Positions 33,973-42,037 are shown, counted from the stretch's first letter. The stretch: 64,000 nt of DNA from Pyramidobacter sp. YE332 (GCF_033060595.1 NZ_CP133038.1:186001-250000); one strand, 5' to 3'. A program made the numbers and translations. The notes: generated by a model from the letters alone, not told the origin.

Positions 33973-34393
33973 TCTTTTGACTTCCTTTCAATAGAGAAGA
34001 AATTTACAGCGCCCGTATTATATCCGAGTTTCCCGGTCTCGGCAAATCCGCATAAGTTTTTCTATTTATGTAATCGGGGAAACGCGAAGGATTTTTCAAA
34101 GCGCCGTTCCGGCGCCGGACGGGCTTGTCCAAAATGTCCCCGCCGAGCTTGGCCGCGGCGGCCGTCAGGTAGGCGAGGAGCCGTTCGCGGTCGCGGGGGA
34201 AACGAAGCCGGCCGCGGAGAAAACCGTAAAGAGAGCGATGCCGTTCCGAAGGAAGGGCTTCGCCTCGCGGGAAAAAGCGCCGCACGCCCCCCGCTGACCG
34301 CTCGGTCTCGGGGAGGCGTGCGGAATGTTCCACGTGGAACATTGACGACGGGCGTAGATCGCGCGCTCTTCTTCGCGTCGGATGGAGCCGGCG
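33973..34393. other. Gene-poor region holding a parS-like site
   Basis: About 420 bp. A 112-codon leftward open frame (34342-34004) starts within the parS palindrome (MFHVEH), but has no recognisable family. I see no supported gene. Confidence 0.4.
34326..34341. promoter_or_regulatory. parS-like site, perfect palindrome
   Basis: TGTTCCACGTGGAACA, identical to the site at 25920-25935. Confidence 0.8.
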
Positions 34394-35179
34394 TTACTTG
34401 ACGTTCTTCTTCCAGTCGTCGAGTCCCCACTTGTCGCGCAGGGCCTGGAACTCGCCGCTTTGCTTCATCTCTTCCAGCGCCTTGTCCACGGCGGCCAGCA
34501 GTTCCGGATCGTCCTTGGCGGCGCCGAAGGCCGATCCTTTCGATTCCGTGGCCACATTGGTCACCGCGCAGATGGCGATCTTGCCGGCGAAATCCTTGGC
34601 CTGACAGTACTTGTAGCCCACGGGGCCGTCCAGCAGCGCGGCGTCGGCGCGGCCGAAAAGCACCTCGCGCAAGCAGTCGTCGCTCTTTTGGTAGTTCTTG
34701 ACGACGGCGTTCGGGATCGTGTGCGCGTAAGCGTCCTGGATCGTGCCCAGCTGCGTGGCGATGGTCAGGCCGGCAAAGTCCGCCGCCGCGGCCTTTTCGT
34801 GCCCGGGCAGGACGAAAAACGCCGAGTCGGAATGGTTGGTCACGCCGGTGAAGGCGATCTTCTTCTGGCGGGCGGGCGTGGCCGACATGCAGGCGGCGAT
34901 CAGGTCGATCTTGTGCGTCATCACCGCGGGCAGCAAGCCGTCGAAAGACATGTCCACCCACTCGATCTTTTTGCCCAGCTTCGTGCCGATGCTTTCGATC
35001 AGGTCGATGTCGTAGCCCTGCAACGAACCGTCGGGCGCGCGGAACTCGAACGGCGGAAACGTGCTCTCCGTGCCCACCGTCAGAGTCTCCTTCGTCATCG
35101 CGCCGGGCGCCGCCTCGGCCGCCGCGGCAAAAGCCAAAGAAGCCGCCAGTCCGATCGCGCCGATATGCCATTTTGTCAT
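34394..35179 (-). CDS. Orphan periplasmic amino-acid binding protein (family 3)
   Basis: A 261-residue protein. A signal peptide ends near AEAA (about residue 23). The mature protein has LTVGTESTFPPFEFRAPDGSLQGYDIDLI, the family-3 solute-binding pattern for polar amino acids (GlnH/ArtJ/HisJ-like). AGGAGGG lies 7 nt before the ATG at 35179. No permease or ATPase gene adjoins, so it must work with components encoded elsewhere or as a sensor. The promoter at 35278-35250 is near consensus. Confidence 0.88.
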   Translation of the reverse strand: MTKWHIGAIGLAASLAFAAAAEAAPGAMTKETLTVGTESTFPPFEFRAPDGSLQGYDIDLIESIGTKLGKKIEWVDMSFDGLLPAVMTHKIDLIAACMSATPARQKKIAFTGVTNHSDSAFFVLPGHEKAAAADFAGLTIATQLGTIQDAYAHTIPNAVVKNYQKSDDCLREVLFGRADAALLDGPVGYKYCQAKDFAGKIAICAVTNVATESKGSAFGAAKDDPELLAAVDKALEEMKQSGEFQALRDKWGLDDWKKNVK

Positions 35180-35249
35180 GATAAATCCCTCCTGAATAAA
35201 CTTATTTGTTGATAGTGAAGTAATGGTAAACTTCTGTTTGATGCCGTGA

Positions 35250-35278
35250 ATGATACTCTGGTTCATTATGTTTGTCAA
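35250..35278 (-). promoter_or_regulatory. Promoter of the amino-acid binding protein gene
   Basis: On the minus strand: TTGACA (35278-35273), a 17-nt spacer, TATCAT (35255-35250). Confidence 0.8.
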
Positions 35279-35390
35279 GAACGAAATTAAATGAATAACA
35301 GTTTCGTTTCTTGCTCCACTTTTATCCCGAAACTGTTAAAATAAAGGCGCACGCAATTTCGATTCCCGAAGGAGGAATGACGAATGACGA

Positions 35391-35966
35391 ATGACACTTT
35401 CCGAACTTTATGTGGGCTGCCGCACGTACCGTCGCTTCGAACAGAGGCCGCTGCCGGACGGGCTGCTTCGTGCCATGCTGGAAAACGCCCGCATCGCCAG
35501 TGCGGGCGCCAACGCCCAGACGCTGCGCTTCATTGCGGTGCAGAGCTCCGCGCTGGTGGCTCAAATGCAGCCGCTCGTCAGATGGGCCGCCTATCTGCCC
35601 AAAGAGATCGGCACGCCGGCCGAGGGCGAACGTCCCGTAGCCTTTGTCGTCATCGTCAAAAAAGCCGGTTCGGGCGCGTTCGCCGACGTGGACGTGGGCA
35701 TCGCCGCCAACACGATCGCCACGACGGCATGGGAGGCGGGCGTCGGCAGCTGCCTGATGGCCTCCGTCAACCGCGCCGAAATCGCCGCGCTGCTCGGCGT
35801 GCCCGCGGAAGACACTGTGTTTCTCGTCGTCGCGCTGGGCTATCCGGCGCACAAAAGCACGCTTGTTCCCGTCGGCGCCGACGGCAGCGTCAAATACTTC
35901 GTGGACGAAAACCGCGACTACTTCGTGCCCAAGCGCGCCTTTGACGACGTGGCGAAGATCGTTTAA
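35391..35966 (+). CDS. Nitroreductase-family protein
   Basis: A 191-residue FMN-binding protein: CRTYRRFEQRPLPDGLL at the N-terminus (phosphate contact Arg), NARIASAGANAQTLRF, and VDVGIAANTIATTAWEAGVGSC for the second flavin contact. Probable NAD(P)H-dependent reductase of nitro compounds, quinones or flavins. The start lies in a run of heptamers (ATGACGA, ATGACGA, ATGACAC) from 35377. Each ATG is in a different frame, and only the third opens the protein. GGAGGA at 35371 is then 14 nt away, longer than usual. Confidence 0.88.
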   Translation: MTLSELYVGCRTYRRFEQRPLPDGLLRAMLENARIASAGANAQTLRFIAVQSSALVAQMQPLVRWAAYLPKEIGTPAEGERPVAFVVIVKKAGSGAFADVDVGIAANTIATTAWEAGVGSCLMASVNRAEIAALLGVPAEDTVFLVVALGYPAHKSTLVPVGADGSVKYFVDENRDYFVPKRAFDDVAKIV

Positions 35967-36009
35967 GGCCGGCGCGTCCGTCGCGGTCCGCGGCGCCGAG
36001 TGTTTCCAA

Positions 36010-36071
36010 AAGAACGCGAAAGAGCCTCGTAAAGCCCTGCCCTGGGCTTTACGAGGCTCTTTCGCGTTCTT
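36010..36071. terminator. 28-bp perfect hairpin between convergent genes
   Basis: Arms 36010-36037 and 36044-36071 pair perfectly with a 6-nt loop. There is no T-run. The arms share GAACGCGAAAG with the hairpin at 45660. Confidence 0.75.
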
Positions 36072-36084
36072 CGTCAGGAGCGCT

Positions 36085-36354
36085 TCATCGCACCGGGATG
36101 ACCCGGTTCACGGCAAGGCGGCTTGTCTCGCGCCCCTGCGCATCGAGTTCGACGTAATGGAGCGCGTCGTACTTGAAGCCCCACTCGTCGGCGTAGTAGC
36201 CGTCGGCATGGCGGACGAGCAGGCGCTCCTCCTCGCCGACGAACGTGCAGATGTTTCCGCTCCGGTCGCTCGTCACGGAGACGATGGGACGGGACAGACG
36301 GTTGAACTGGTCGAGCGTGAAGGACACGCCGTGTTCGGACATGATCACGATCAT
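36085..36354 (-). CDS. Small protein of unknown function
   Basis: An 89-residue soluble protein starting MIVIMSEHGVSFTLDQFNRLS. It has beta-strand-like stretches (GNICTFVGEEERLLVRH; YDALHYVELDAQGRETSRLAVN). The regular strand pattern and good codon use suggest a real gene, but I do not recognise the family. AAAGGAGCG precedes the ATG. It follows the other small gene (36386-36628) by 31 nt, so the two are probably co-transcribed. Confidence 0.55.
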   Translation of the reverse strand: MIVIMSEHGVSFTLDQFNRLSRPIVSVTSDRSGNICTFVGEEERLLVRHADGYYADEWGFKYDALHYVELDAQGRETSRLAVNRVIPVR

Positions 36355-36385
36355 GAAAATCGCTCCTTTCGGCCGGCGGGATTCG

Positions 36386-36628
36386 TCAGGGAGCTTTCGC
36401 GCCGCCCCGCGCGGCTTCGACGGTATCGGCGCAGTCTTCGAGGATCTGGCGGTCGGCGGCGGAAGGACGCCCTTCGGCGACGCGGCGCAGGAATTCCGAG
36501 GCCAGATCGTGCGGCAGGGACCAGAGGTCTTTCGGCGTTTTCAGGCGCATCCCTTCCCGCTCGCTCCACAGCACGGTGACGTGCGAACCGTCGGGAAAAG
36601 TTTTGCAGAAAGCCATCTCGTTGCTCAC
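36386..36628 (-). CDS. Small protein of unknown function, GTG start
   Basis: An 80-residue protein from GTG 36628, chosen because AAGGAG lies 9 nt upstream. It starts VSNEMAFCKTFPDGSHVTVLWSE; the C-terminal half is helical and charged (LPHDLASEFLRRVAEGRPSAADRQI). Family not recognised. It heads the two-gene leftward unit with 36085-36354. Confidence 0.5.
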   Translation of the reverse strand: MSNEMAFCKTFPDGSHVTVLWSEREGMRLKTPKDLWSLPHDLASEFLRRVAEGRPSAADRQILEDCADTVEAARGGAKAP

Positions 36629-36979
36629 GGGACATCGCTCCTTCGACGGCAAAGAGCGGGCGCCGGATCGCGGAAAGGGGCTGCCCTGCGTTTCGGCGAG
36701 CGAAGCGCGGGCTCCGGCGAGGACGCTCTTTTTTATTCTCATTATAGGGGGATCGGGCGGCGTCCGTCAATCGTCGCTATGGGACGAAGCGTTTCCCGTC
36801 CGTCGCCGCCCGGAGAATCAGCGCCGTTGCTGCGCGGAGGGGGAGACACGTCAGGGAAAAGGACCGGAACGCGATGCCCGTGCCTGACGGCGCCCGTTTT
36901 TGAGAGAAGCGTGCCGGAATTTTTTACTATCATTGCCGGTCTGCGACACAATATCCCTGAAATATATCCGGTTTTATGC
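36629..36979. other. Gene-free region before the purF-like leader
   Basis: About 350 bp with no supported gene on either strand. Confidence 0.4.
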
Positions 36980-37050
36980 TAAAATGTTCTGGTAAGATTT
37001 TTTGCACGGCGGAGCGCGGTTTTCCGGGGAAAGCCGCGTCGAATTTTTTT
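36980..37050 (+). promoter_or_regulatory. purF leader with attenuator-like terminator
   Basis: TATGCTAAAAT (an extended -10, hexamer TAAAAT at 36980-36985) is followed by a stem, CGCGGTTTTCC (37015-37025) with GGAAAGCCGCG (37028-37038), and a T7 run (37044-37050). This intrinsic terminator lies 36 nt before the purF start. A second small stem TTCGCG/CGCGAA comes next. Control by premature termination is likely; the signal is unknown. Confidence 0.55.
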
Positions 37051-37085
37051 CGCGGACAGCGCGAAGCGATCAGGGGGAAGACATC

Positions 37086-38501
37086 ATGGGCGGTTTTTTT
37101 GCGGCGGCGCTGAGGGAAGACTGCGTTTTCGATCTGTTTTTCGGCACGGACTACCATTCCCATCTGGGAACGCGGCGCGCCGGTCTGGCGGTTTACGGCA
37201 AAAAAGGGTTCGACCGCGCCATCCATAACATCGAAAACTCTCCCTTCCGCACCAAGTTCGAGAAAGAAGCCAACGCCATGCAGGGCACCATGGGCATCGG
37301 CTGCATCTCCGACTACGATCCCCAGCCGCTGGTGGTGCGTTCGCATCACGGCACCTACGCGATCACGACCGTCGGCAGGGTCAACAACAAAGACCGTCTG
37401 CTCGACGTGATCATGAAGAACACCGGCATCCATTTCTTCGAGATGACCTCCGGCGACATCAACTCCACCGAGCTCGTCGCCGCCCTCATCAACCAGAAGG
37501 ACAGCCTCGTCGAGGGCATCCGTTCCGCGCAGGAGATGATCGACGGCTCCATGACCCTGCTCGTGCTGACCACCGACGGCGTTTACTGCGCCCGCGACCG
37601 CTTCGGCCGCACGCCGCTGACCATCGGCCTGAAGGACGAGGGCTTCTGCGCTTCCTTCGAGCCCTTTGCCTACCTCAATCTCGGCTATCGCGACTACAAG
37701 GAGCTCGGCCCCGGCGAGATCGACCTGATGACTCCCGAGGGCGTGACCACCCTCGTGCCGCCGGAAGAAAAAATGCGTATCTGCACCTTCCTGTGGGTCT
37801 ACTACGGCTATCCGTCCTCGCACTACGAGGGCGTCTCCGTCGAGCAGATGCGCTACAACTGCGGCCGCATGCTGGCCCGGCGCGACGGCATGAGCCGCGA
37901 ACGGATCGACACGGTGGCCGGCGTGCCCGACTCCGGCATCGCCCACGCCATCGGTTACGCCAACGAATCCGGCGTGCCCTTCTCGCGCCCGCTGATCAAG
38001 TACACGCCGACCTGGCCGCGCAGCTTCATGCCCACCATCCAGTCCAAGCGCGACATGATCGCCAAGATGAAGCTGATCCCCGTTCACGAACTGATCGAAA
38101 AGCAGCGCATGCTCCTCATCGACGATTCCATCGTGCGCGGCACGCAGCTGCGCAAGACTACCGAGTTCCTGTTCCGCACCGGCGCGCGAGAAGTCCACGC
38201 CCGCCCCGCCTGCCCGCCGATCATGTTCGGCTGCAAGTACATCAACTTCTCGCGCTCCAACTCCGACATGGAGCTGATCGCCCGCCGCATCGTCAGCAAA
38301 CTCGAAGGGCACGAACCCGAGCGCGCTGTCCTCGACGAATACTGCGACCCCGAGTCGGAGCGCTACGCCGCCATGCTGGAAGGCATCCGCCGCCAGATGG
38401 GATTTTCCTCGCTCAAGTTCAACCGCCTCGACGACATGCTCGCCGCCGTCGGCGTCGAACCCTGCAAACTCTGCACGTACTGCTGGAACGGCAGGGAATA
38501 G
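37086..38501 (+). CDS. purF: Amidophosphoribosyltransferase-like protein (PurF family) without Cys-2
   Basis: A 471-residue protein. The C-terminal half has the PRPP-binding motif MLLIDDSIVRGTQ near residue 341 and other phosphoribosyltransferase marks. The N-terminal half has the Ntn-amidotransferase fold pattern (YHSHLGTRRAGLAVYG; CARDRFGRTPLTIG). Canonical PurF starts with Cys after Met as the glutamine nucleophile; here the start is MGGFF, so glutaminase activity by the usual route is not expected. A Cys lies at residue 12. The C-terminus is Cys-rich (CKLCTYCW). The start is 37086, with AGGGGGAAG upstream. Other annotated PurF proteins of anaerobes share the MGGFF start as far as I recall. 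The last ~119 bp recur twice downstream. Confidence 0.8.
   Translation: MGGFFAAALREDCVFDLFFGTDYHSHLGTRRAGLAVYGKKGFDRAIHNIENSPFRTKFEKEANAMQGTMGIGCISDYDPQPLVVRSHHGTYAITTVGRVNNKDRLLDVIMKNTGIHFFEMTSGDINSTELVAALINQKDSLVEGIRSAQEMIDGSMTLLVLTTDGVYCARDRFGRTPLTIGLKDEGFCASFEPFAYLNLGYRDYKELGPGEIDLMTPEGVTTLVPPEEKMRICTFLWVYYGYPSSHYEGVSVEQMRYNCGRMLARRDGMSRERIDTVAGVPDSGIAHAIGYANESGVPFSRPLIKYTPTWPRSFMPTIQSKRDMIAKMKLIPVHELIEKQRMLLIDDSIVRGTQLRKTTEFLFRTGAREVHARPACPPIMFGCKYINFSRSNSDMELIARRIVSKLEGHEPERAVLDEYCDPESERYAAMLEGIRRQMGFSSLKFNRLDDMLAAVGVEPCKLCTYCWNGRE
38383..38501 (+). repeat. purF 3'-end repeat, copy A (in the gene)
   Basis: The last ~119 bp of the gene. Copy B at 39921-40039 is the same at an offset of 1538 bp except for a G/A at 38490 and the stop (TAG against TGA). 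Confidence 0.95.
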
Positions 38502-38519
38502 ACCGTCACTCCGCCGTGA

Positions 38520-38574
38520 ACAACAGAGCCGTCCTTCCGTCCGCACCGCGTGGACGGAAGGACGGCTCTGTTGT
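38520..38574 (+). terminator. Perfect 23-bp hairpin after purF
   Basis: Arms 38520-38542 and 38552-38574 pair completely around 9 nt. It lies 18 nt after the stop and serves purF and the convergent ATPase gene. Confidence 0.85.
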
Positions 38575-38600
38575 ATGAACCGCAAAAGCGCGCGGGAACG

Positions 38601-39854
38601 TTACAGTTCGAGGCTGTTTTCCTTCGTCAGAAAATCGAAAACGTTCATCGTCGTGATGCCGTTTGCGTCTCTCGTCACGTTGACGACGTCCTTGACGACG
38701 ATGATCTTTTTGAAAGAATCGCCGAGACAGTTCAGCGGCGCTTTTTCTTGCGCGGTTTTTTCGACGCCGGCCAGACTGAACGCCGACTGAACGTAATAAC
38801 GCCGACTCCCCAAATTGGCGACGAAATCGATTTCCAGCTGGCGGGCCAGCTGCTTCCCTCCGGCGTCGCGCTCCCTCTTCCGAACCATTCCCACGTCGAC
38901 GGCGAAGCCCCGGCTTCTCAGTTCGTTATAGATTACGTTTTCCATAATGTGGTTTTCTTCCGTCTGCCGGAAGTCCAGCCGGGCGTTGCGCAGCCCTACG
39001 TCCTCGAAATAATACTTTAGCGGCGAGCCGACGTATTTCCGTCCCTTCACGTCGTAGCGCTGCGCCGCGCTGATCACAAACGCGTCTTCCAAATATTCGA
39101 CGTACCGCCGGACCGTGTTCAGACTGATCTGCGAATGCAGCTCGCTTCGAAACGTCGCCAGGATTTTGCTCGGATTGGTCAGAGAGCCGACCGAGGACGC
39201 CAGAATATTGACGACGTCTTCCAACTCCTGCGTTTTTTCGATGCGGTTGCGCTCGATGATGTCTTTCAAATACGTTTCCACAAAAAGGTCTGTCAGATAC
39301 TTAACCTTCTGTGCTTCCGTCTTCATCGAAGCGACCAGAGGCAGCCCGCCGTAAACGACGTAGTCCGCCCAGCCCCGGTAAATATCGCCCTCGTATGATT
39401 CCATAAACTCTTTGAACGTCAGCGGATAAACGTGAATTTCGTACCCTCTGCCCCTGAATTCCGTAATTACGTCCTTCGACAAAAATTTTGAATTGCTCCC
39501 CGTCACGTAAATGTCGACGTTTTTGACATGAAGCAGCGAATTGAGCGCCTCTTCGAACCCGTCGAGCATCTGCACCTCGTCGAGAAGGATATAATAATTC
39601 GCGCTGTCCTCGATCCGCGACTCGATATAATCCAGGATCGCGCCGGGATTCCGATATTGCCTGTTTTCCCAGACATCCAGCTCGATCGGGACGATATGTG
39701 ATCCCGGCACGCCCGACTGCCGCAGATACCGCGTGAAAAGATTGAACAGCAGGTACGACTTGCCGCTCCGCCGCATCCCCGTGATCACCTTGATCAACCC
39801 GTTGTGCATGCAATCGATCAACGTTTTTAGGTACTGTTCTCGTTTAAATTCCAT
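38601..39854 (-). CDS. AAA ATPase with DUF4143 domain
   Basis: A 417-residue protein of the AAA_14/DUF4143 family: Walker A GMRRSGKSYLL near residue 27, YILLDEVQML as Walker B, sensor-like YVTGSNSKFLS, then the winged and nuclease-like DUF4143 C-terminus (ETYLKDIIERN; YFEDVGLRNARL; YYVQSAFSL). Function is not established; the family spreads widely and often occurs as scattered copies. The start ATG 39854 follows GAGG by 8 nt. GC is visibly lower than in neighbours. It sits between two copies of the purF end. Confidence 0.9.
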   Translation of the reverse strand: MEFKREQYLKTLIDCMHNGLIKVITGMRRSGKSYLLFNLFTRYLRQSGVPGSHIVPIELDVWENRQYRNPGAILDYIESRIEDSANYYILLDEVQMLDGFEEALNSLLHVKNVDIYVTGSNSKFLSKDVITEFRGRGYEIHVYPLTFKEFMESYEGDIYRGWADYVVYGGLPLVASMKTEAQKVKYLTDLFVETYLKDIIERNRIEKTQELEDVVNILASSVGSLTNPSKILATFRSELHSQISLNTVRRYVEYLEDAFVISAAQRYDVKGRKYVGSPLKYYFEDVGLRNARLDFRQTEENHIMENVIYNELRSRGFAVDVGMVRKRERDAGGKQLARQLEIDFVANLGSRRYYVQSAFSLAGVEKTAQEKAPLNCLGDSFKKIIVVKDVVNVTRDANGITTMNVFDFLTKENSLEL

Positions 39855-39873
39855 GGTCGCGACCTCGTTGATA

Positions 39874-39903
39874 ATTTTACGCACAAGTGCGCTTATTATT
39901 CAA
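39874..39903 (-). promoter_or_regulatory. Promoter with palindromic operator of the DUF4143 ATPase
   Basis: On the minus strand: TTGAAT (39903-39898), an 18-nt spacer, TAAAAT (39879-39874). The spacer contains the perfect palindrome CGCACTTGTGCG (39891-39880). A similar CGCACTTATG plus -10 lies at 41958-41938 before the radical SAM gene. Confidence 0.65.
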
Positions 39904-39920
39904 TATTATAGCCTCAAAAA

Positions 39921-40039
39921 GCATCCGCCGCCAGATGGGATTTTCCTCGCTCAAGTTCAACCGCCTCGACGACATGCTCGCCGCCGTCGGCGTCGAACCC
40001 TGCAAACTCTGCACGTACTGCTGGAACAGCAGGGAATGA
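39921..40039 (+). repeat. purF 3'-end repeat, copy B
   Basis: Near-identical to 38383-38501, ending at the stop codon. Sequence before 39921 and after 40039 is unrelated to purF, so the duplication ends sharply. Confidence 0.95.
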
Positions 40040-40074
40040 ATGTGCGGTCCGCGCGGCGAAATCCTTTCGCGAAA

Positions 40075-40123
40075 AAGAGCCCGTCTCTCGACTCGTGCCC
40101 CGCGAGACGAGAGACGGGCTCTT
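40075..40123 (+). terminator. 16-bp hairpin after copy B
   Basis: AAGAGCCCGTCTCTCG (40075-40090) and its complement (40108-40123), with further pairing inside. It begins 36 nt after the stop of copy B, as the hairpin after the real purF does. Confidence 0.75.
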
Positions 40124-40159
40124 ATCGTCATACTATTTCTTGATAAAAAGCACTCACAT

Positions 40160-40270
40160 AGTTTGCCGAGCGCTGCGAGGGGGCGGTCGCTCAGAACTTC
40201 CCCGACGGCTGCGCAGTCTGCGCGGCTCGCTTTGTGAATCTCCCTCGCAGCGCCTCTGCGTTCGGCATTA
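40160..40270 (+). repeat. REP-like dispersed repeat, copy 4 (most complete)
   Basis: Outer arms GCGCTGCGAGGG (near 40169) and CCCTCGCAGCGC (near 40242) pair; inner GCTGCGCAG faces CTGCGCGGC. Related sequence lies at 6998, 12430 and 20660. Confidence 0.55.
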
Positions 40271-41647
40271 CGAACCGCTCTCGACGCTGATGGCGACCTT
40301 TTCTTTCTCTTCCGCGCGGCGGCGCTGCCATAAATCGTCCGCCACGGGCGCCCAAAGACGGGCGTATTCGTCGCACTTGGCGCACAGGTGTTCCGCCGAC
40401 TCGGGCGACTGCAGATCCGTGGAGCGCGCTCCCGTCGCCGAGACCATGGCGCGGAGTTTCTGCGGATTTTCCAGCATCGGGCAGGGCAGCAGCATGTTCT
40501 CGTTGAACGGCTGCCCCTTGTGGTAGGCCATCAGCAGCGGCGACTGCAGCGCTTCCAGCAGCGTCTTCTCGCGGATGTTGGAGTCGGAATAATGAACGAA
40601 CACGCACGGGTCGATGTCGCCGTTGGCGTTGATGTGCAGGTAGCGGCGTCCGCCGGCGATGCAGCCGCCCACGTACTCGGCGTCGTTCTGGAAGTCGATC
40701 GAGAACAGCGGCTTGGCGCGGCGGTAGCGGCGGATGCGCTCGTAGATCCCCCGGCGCTGCGCGGCCGTTGGCAGCAGCTCCGGCACGGCGTCGTTGCCGA
40801 CCGGCATGTAATGGAAATACCAGACGAAGAAGGCGCCCATGTCGATCAGGCGGTCGTAAAACGCTTCCGAGGTGACCGATTCGTAGTTGGCGCGCGTGTA
40901 ACAGGTGGAGATCCCGTAGAACAGCTTCTTGCGGCGCAGAAGATCGACCGCCCGCATCGCCTTTTGGTAGACGCCGCGGCCGCGCCGGCCGTCGGTCGCT
41001 TCCTCGCCGCCTTCCAGGGAGATGGCGGGGACGAAATTCTTCACGCGCCGCATCTCGTCGGCGAAAGCCTCGTCGATCAGCGTGGCGTTGGTGAAGCAGA
41101 GGAACACGCAGTCCGGGTGCCGCTCGCAGAGGCGGACAAGATCGTCTTTGCGCATCAGCGGTTCGCCGCCCGTGTAGATATACATGTAAACTCCCAGTTC
41201 CTTGCCCTGCCGGATGATGCCGTCGATCTCGTCGAGACTCAGGTTCAGCCTGTTGCCGTATTCCGCCGCCCAACAGCCCGTACAGTGGAGGTTGCAGGCC
41301 GACGTCGGATCCATCAGGATCGCCCAGGGAACATTGCAGCCGTACTTCCGGCGGCACCGTTCCTGAACGGGCCATCCGCTCAGGTTGGCGTTGACGAAGA
41401 AATTCACCGCCAGCGTCTTCAGGACGTCGGCATCCACGTCCGTCAGGAGCCGGCGGACGAGCGGATAATAAGGATCCCGCGGGTTGGTGATCGCCTCCCT
41501 GACCGCCTGACGCTGCGGCGCGAACTCTCCGCGGTCGAACCGGTCGGCCCAGTCGATCAGCTTTCTGAGATTCTTCTCGGGTTCCCTGAACACGTACTTG
41601 AGAGCCTGTTCGATGCCCAACTTCTTGATCGTCGTCGAAAAATCCAT
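40268..41647 (-). CDS. Radical SAM protein with SPASM-like C-terminus
   Basis: A 459-residue protein. The cluster motif CNLHCTGC lies near residue 127, followed by YIYTGGEPLMRKDDL (SAM-binding GGE). The C-terminus has further Cys (GGCIAGGRRYLHINANGDIDPC; LLPCPML; CAKC), like the SPASM/auxiliary cluster of peptide- or heme-modifying enzymes. The product is unknown. Start 41647 follows AAAGGGG. No small peptide substrate was found adjacent. It lies between copies B and C of the purF end. Confidence 0.88.
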   Translation of the reverse strand: MDFSTTIKKLGIEQALKYVFREPEKNLRKLIDWADRFDRGEFAPQRQAVREAITNPRDPYYPLVRRLLTDVDADVLKTLAVNFFVNANLSGWPVQERCRRKYGCNVPWAILMDPTSACNLHCTGCWAAEYGNRLNLSLDEIDGIIRQGKELGVYMYIYTGGEPLMRKDDLVRLCERHPDCVFLCFTNATLIDEAFADEMRRVKNFVPAISLEGGEEATDGRRGRGVYQKAMRAVDLLRRKKLFYGISTCYTRANYESVTSEAFYDRLIDMGAFFVWYFHYMPVGNDAVPELLPTAAQRRGIYERIRRYRRAKPLFSIDFQNDAEYVGGCIAGGRRYLHINANGDIDPCVFVHYSDSNIREKTLLEALQSPLLMAYHKGQPFNENMLLPCPMLENPQKLRAMVSATGARSTDLQSPESAEHLCAKCDEYARLWAPVADDLWQRRRAEEKEKVAISVESGS

Positions 41648-41958
41648 GAAAAACGCCCCTTTCGTTCCTTTTCGAAATGCCGTGAATCTTGCGGGAATGC
41701 CGCGGTCCCTCGGCCGGGAACGGCCGCGCGCCGCGCTTTTCGGAAAAGATAAAAGCACCCGTTTCCGCGAAGTGTGACGAACTTCGCCGGTGCGGATGCT
41801 CTTGATCATGCAGACAAAGCCGTTTTCTTAAAGAGGCCTCGACCGGCGCCCTCAAACGAGCCCTCGGGCCGACACGCTCTCCCTGCCCGAACGGGAGCGT
41901 TTGAGCGTTCCCAAACACGCGGTGTCATTTTCTATAAGATAATTATATCATAAGTGCG
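41648..41958 (-). promoter_or_regulatory. Long structured leader and promoter of the radical SAM gene
   Basis: A -10 TATAAT within GATATAATTATC lies at 41949-41938, with CGCACTTATG just upstream. The ~290-nt leader contains several stems. One (41803-41751: GCATCCG..CGGGTGC enclosing GCGAAG..CTTCGC) is followed by TTTTATCTTTT and looks like an intrinsic terminator. No known riboswitch class was recognised. Confidence 0.45.
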
Positions 41959-42037
41959 TATATCTGTGGCTGAAAAACGGCGAGCCGAATAATAAAAGTA
42001 TAAAATCGCAGCGAAGGTATCGCATGACGGCAGCTGA

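Noticed and set aside
34004-34342. 112-codon leftward open frame starting MFHVEH
   Set aside because: The start is the translation of the parS palindrome itself; no ribosome-binding site, no recognisable family.
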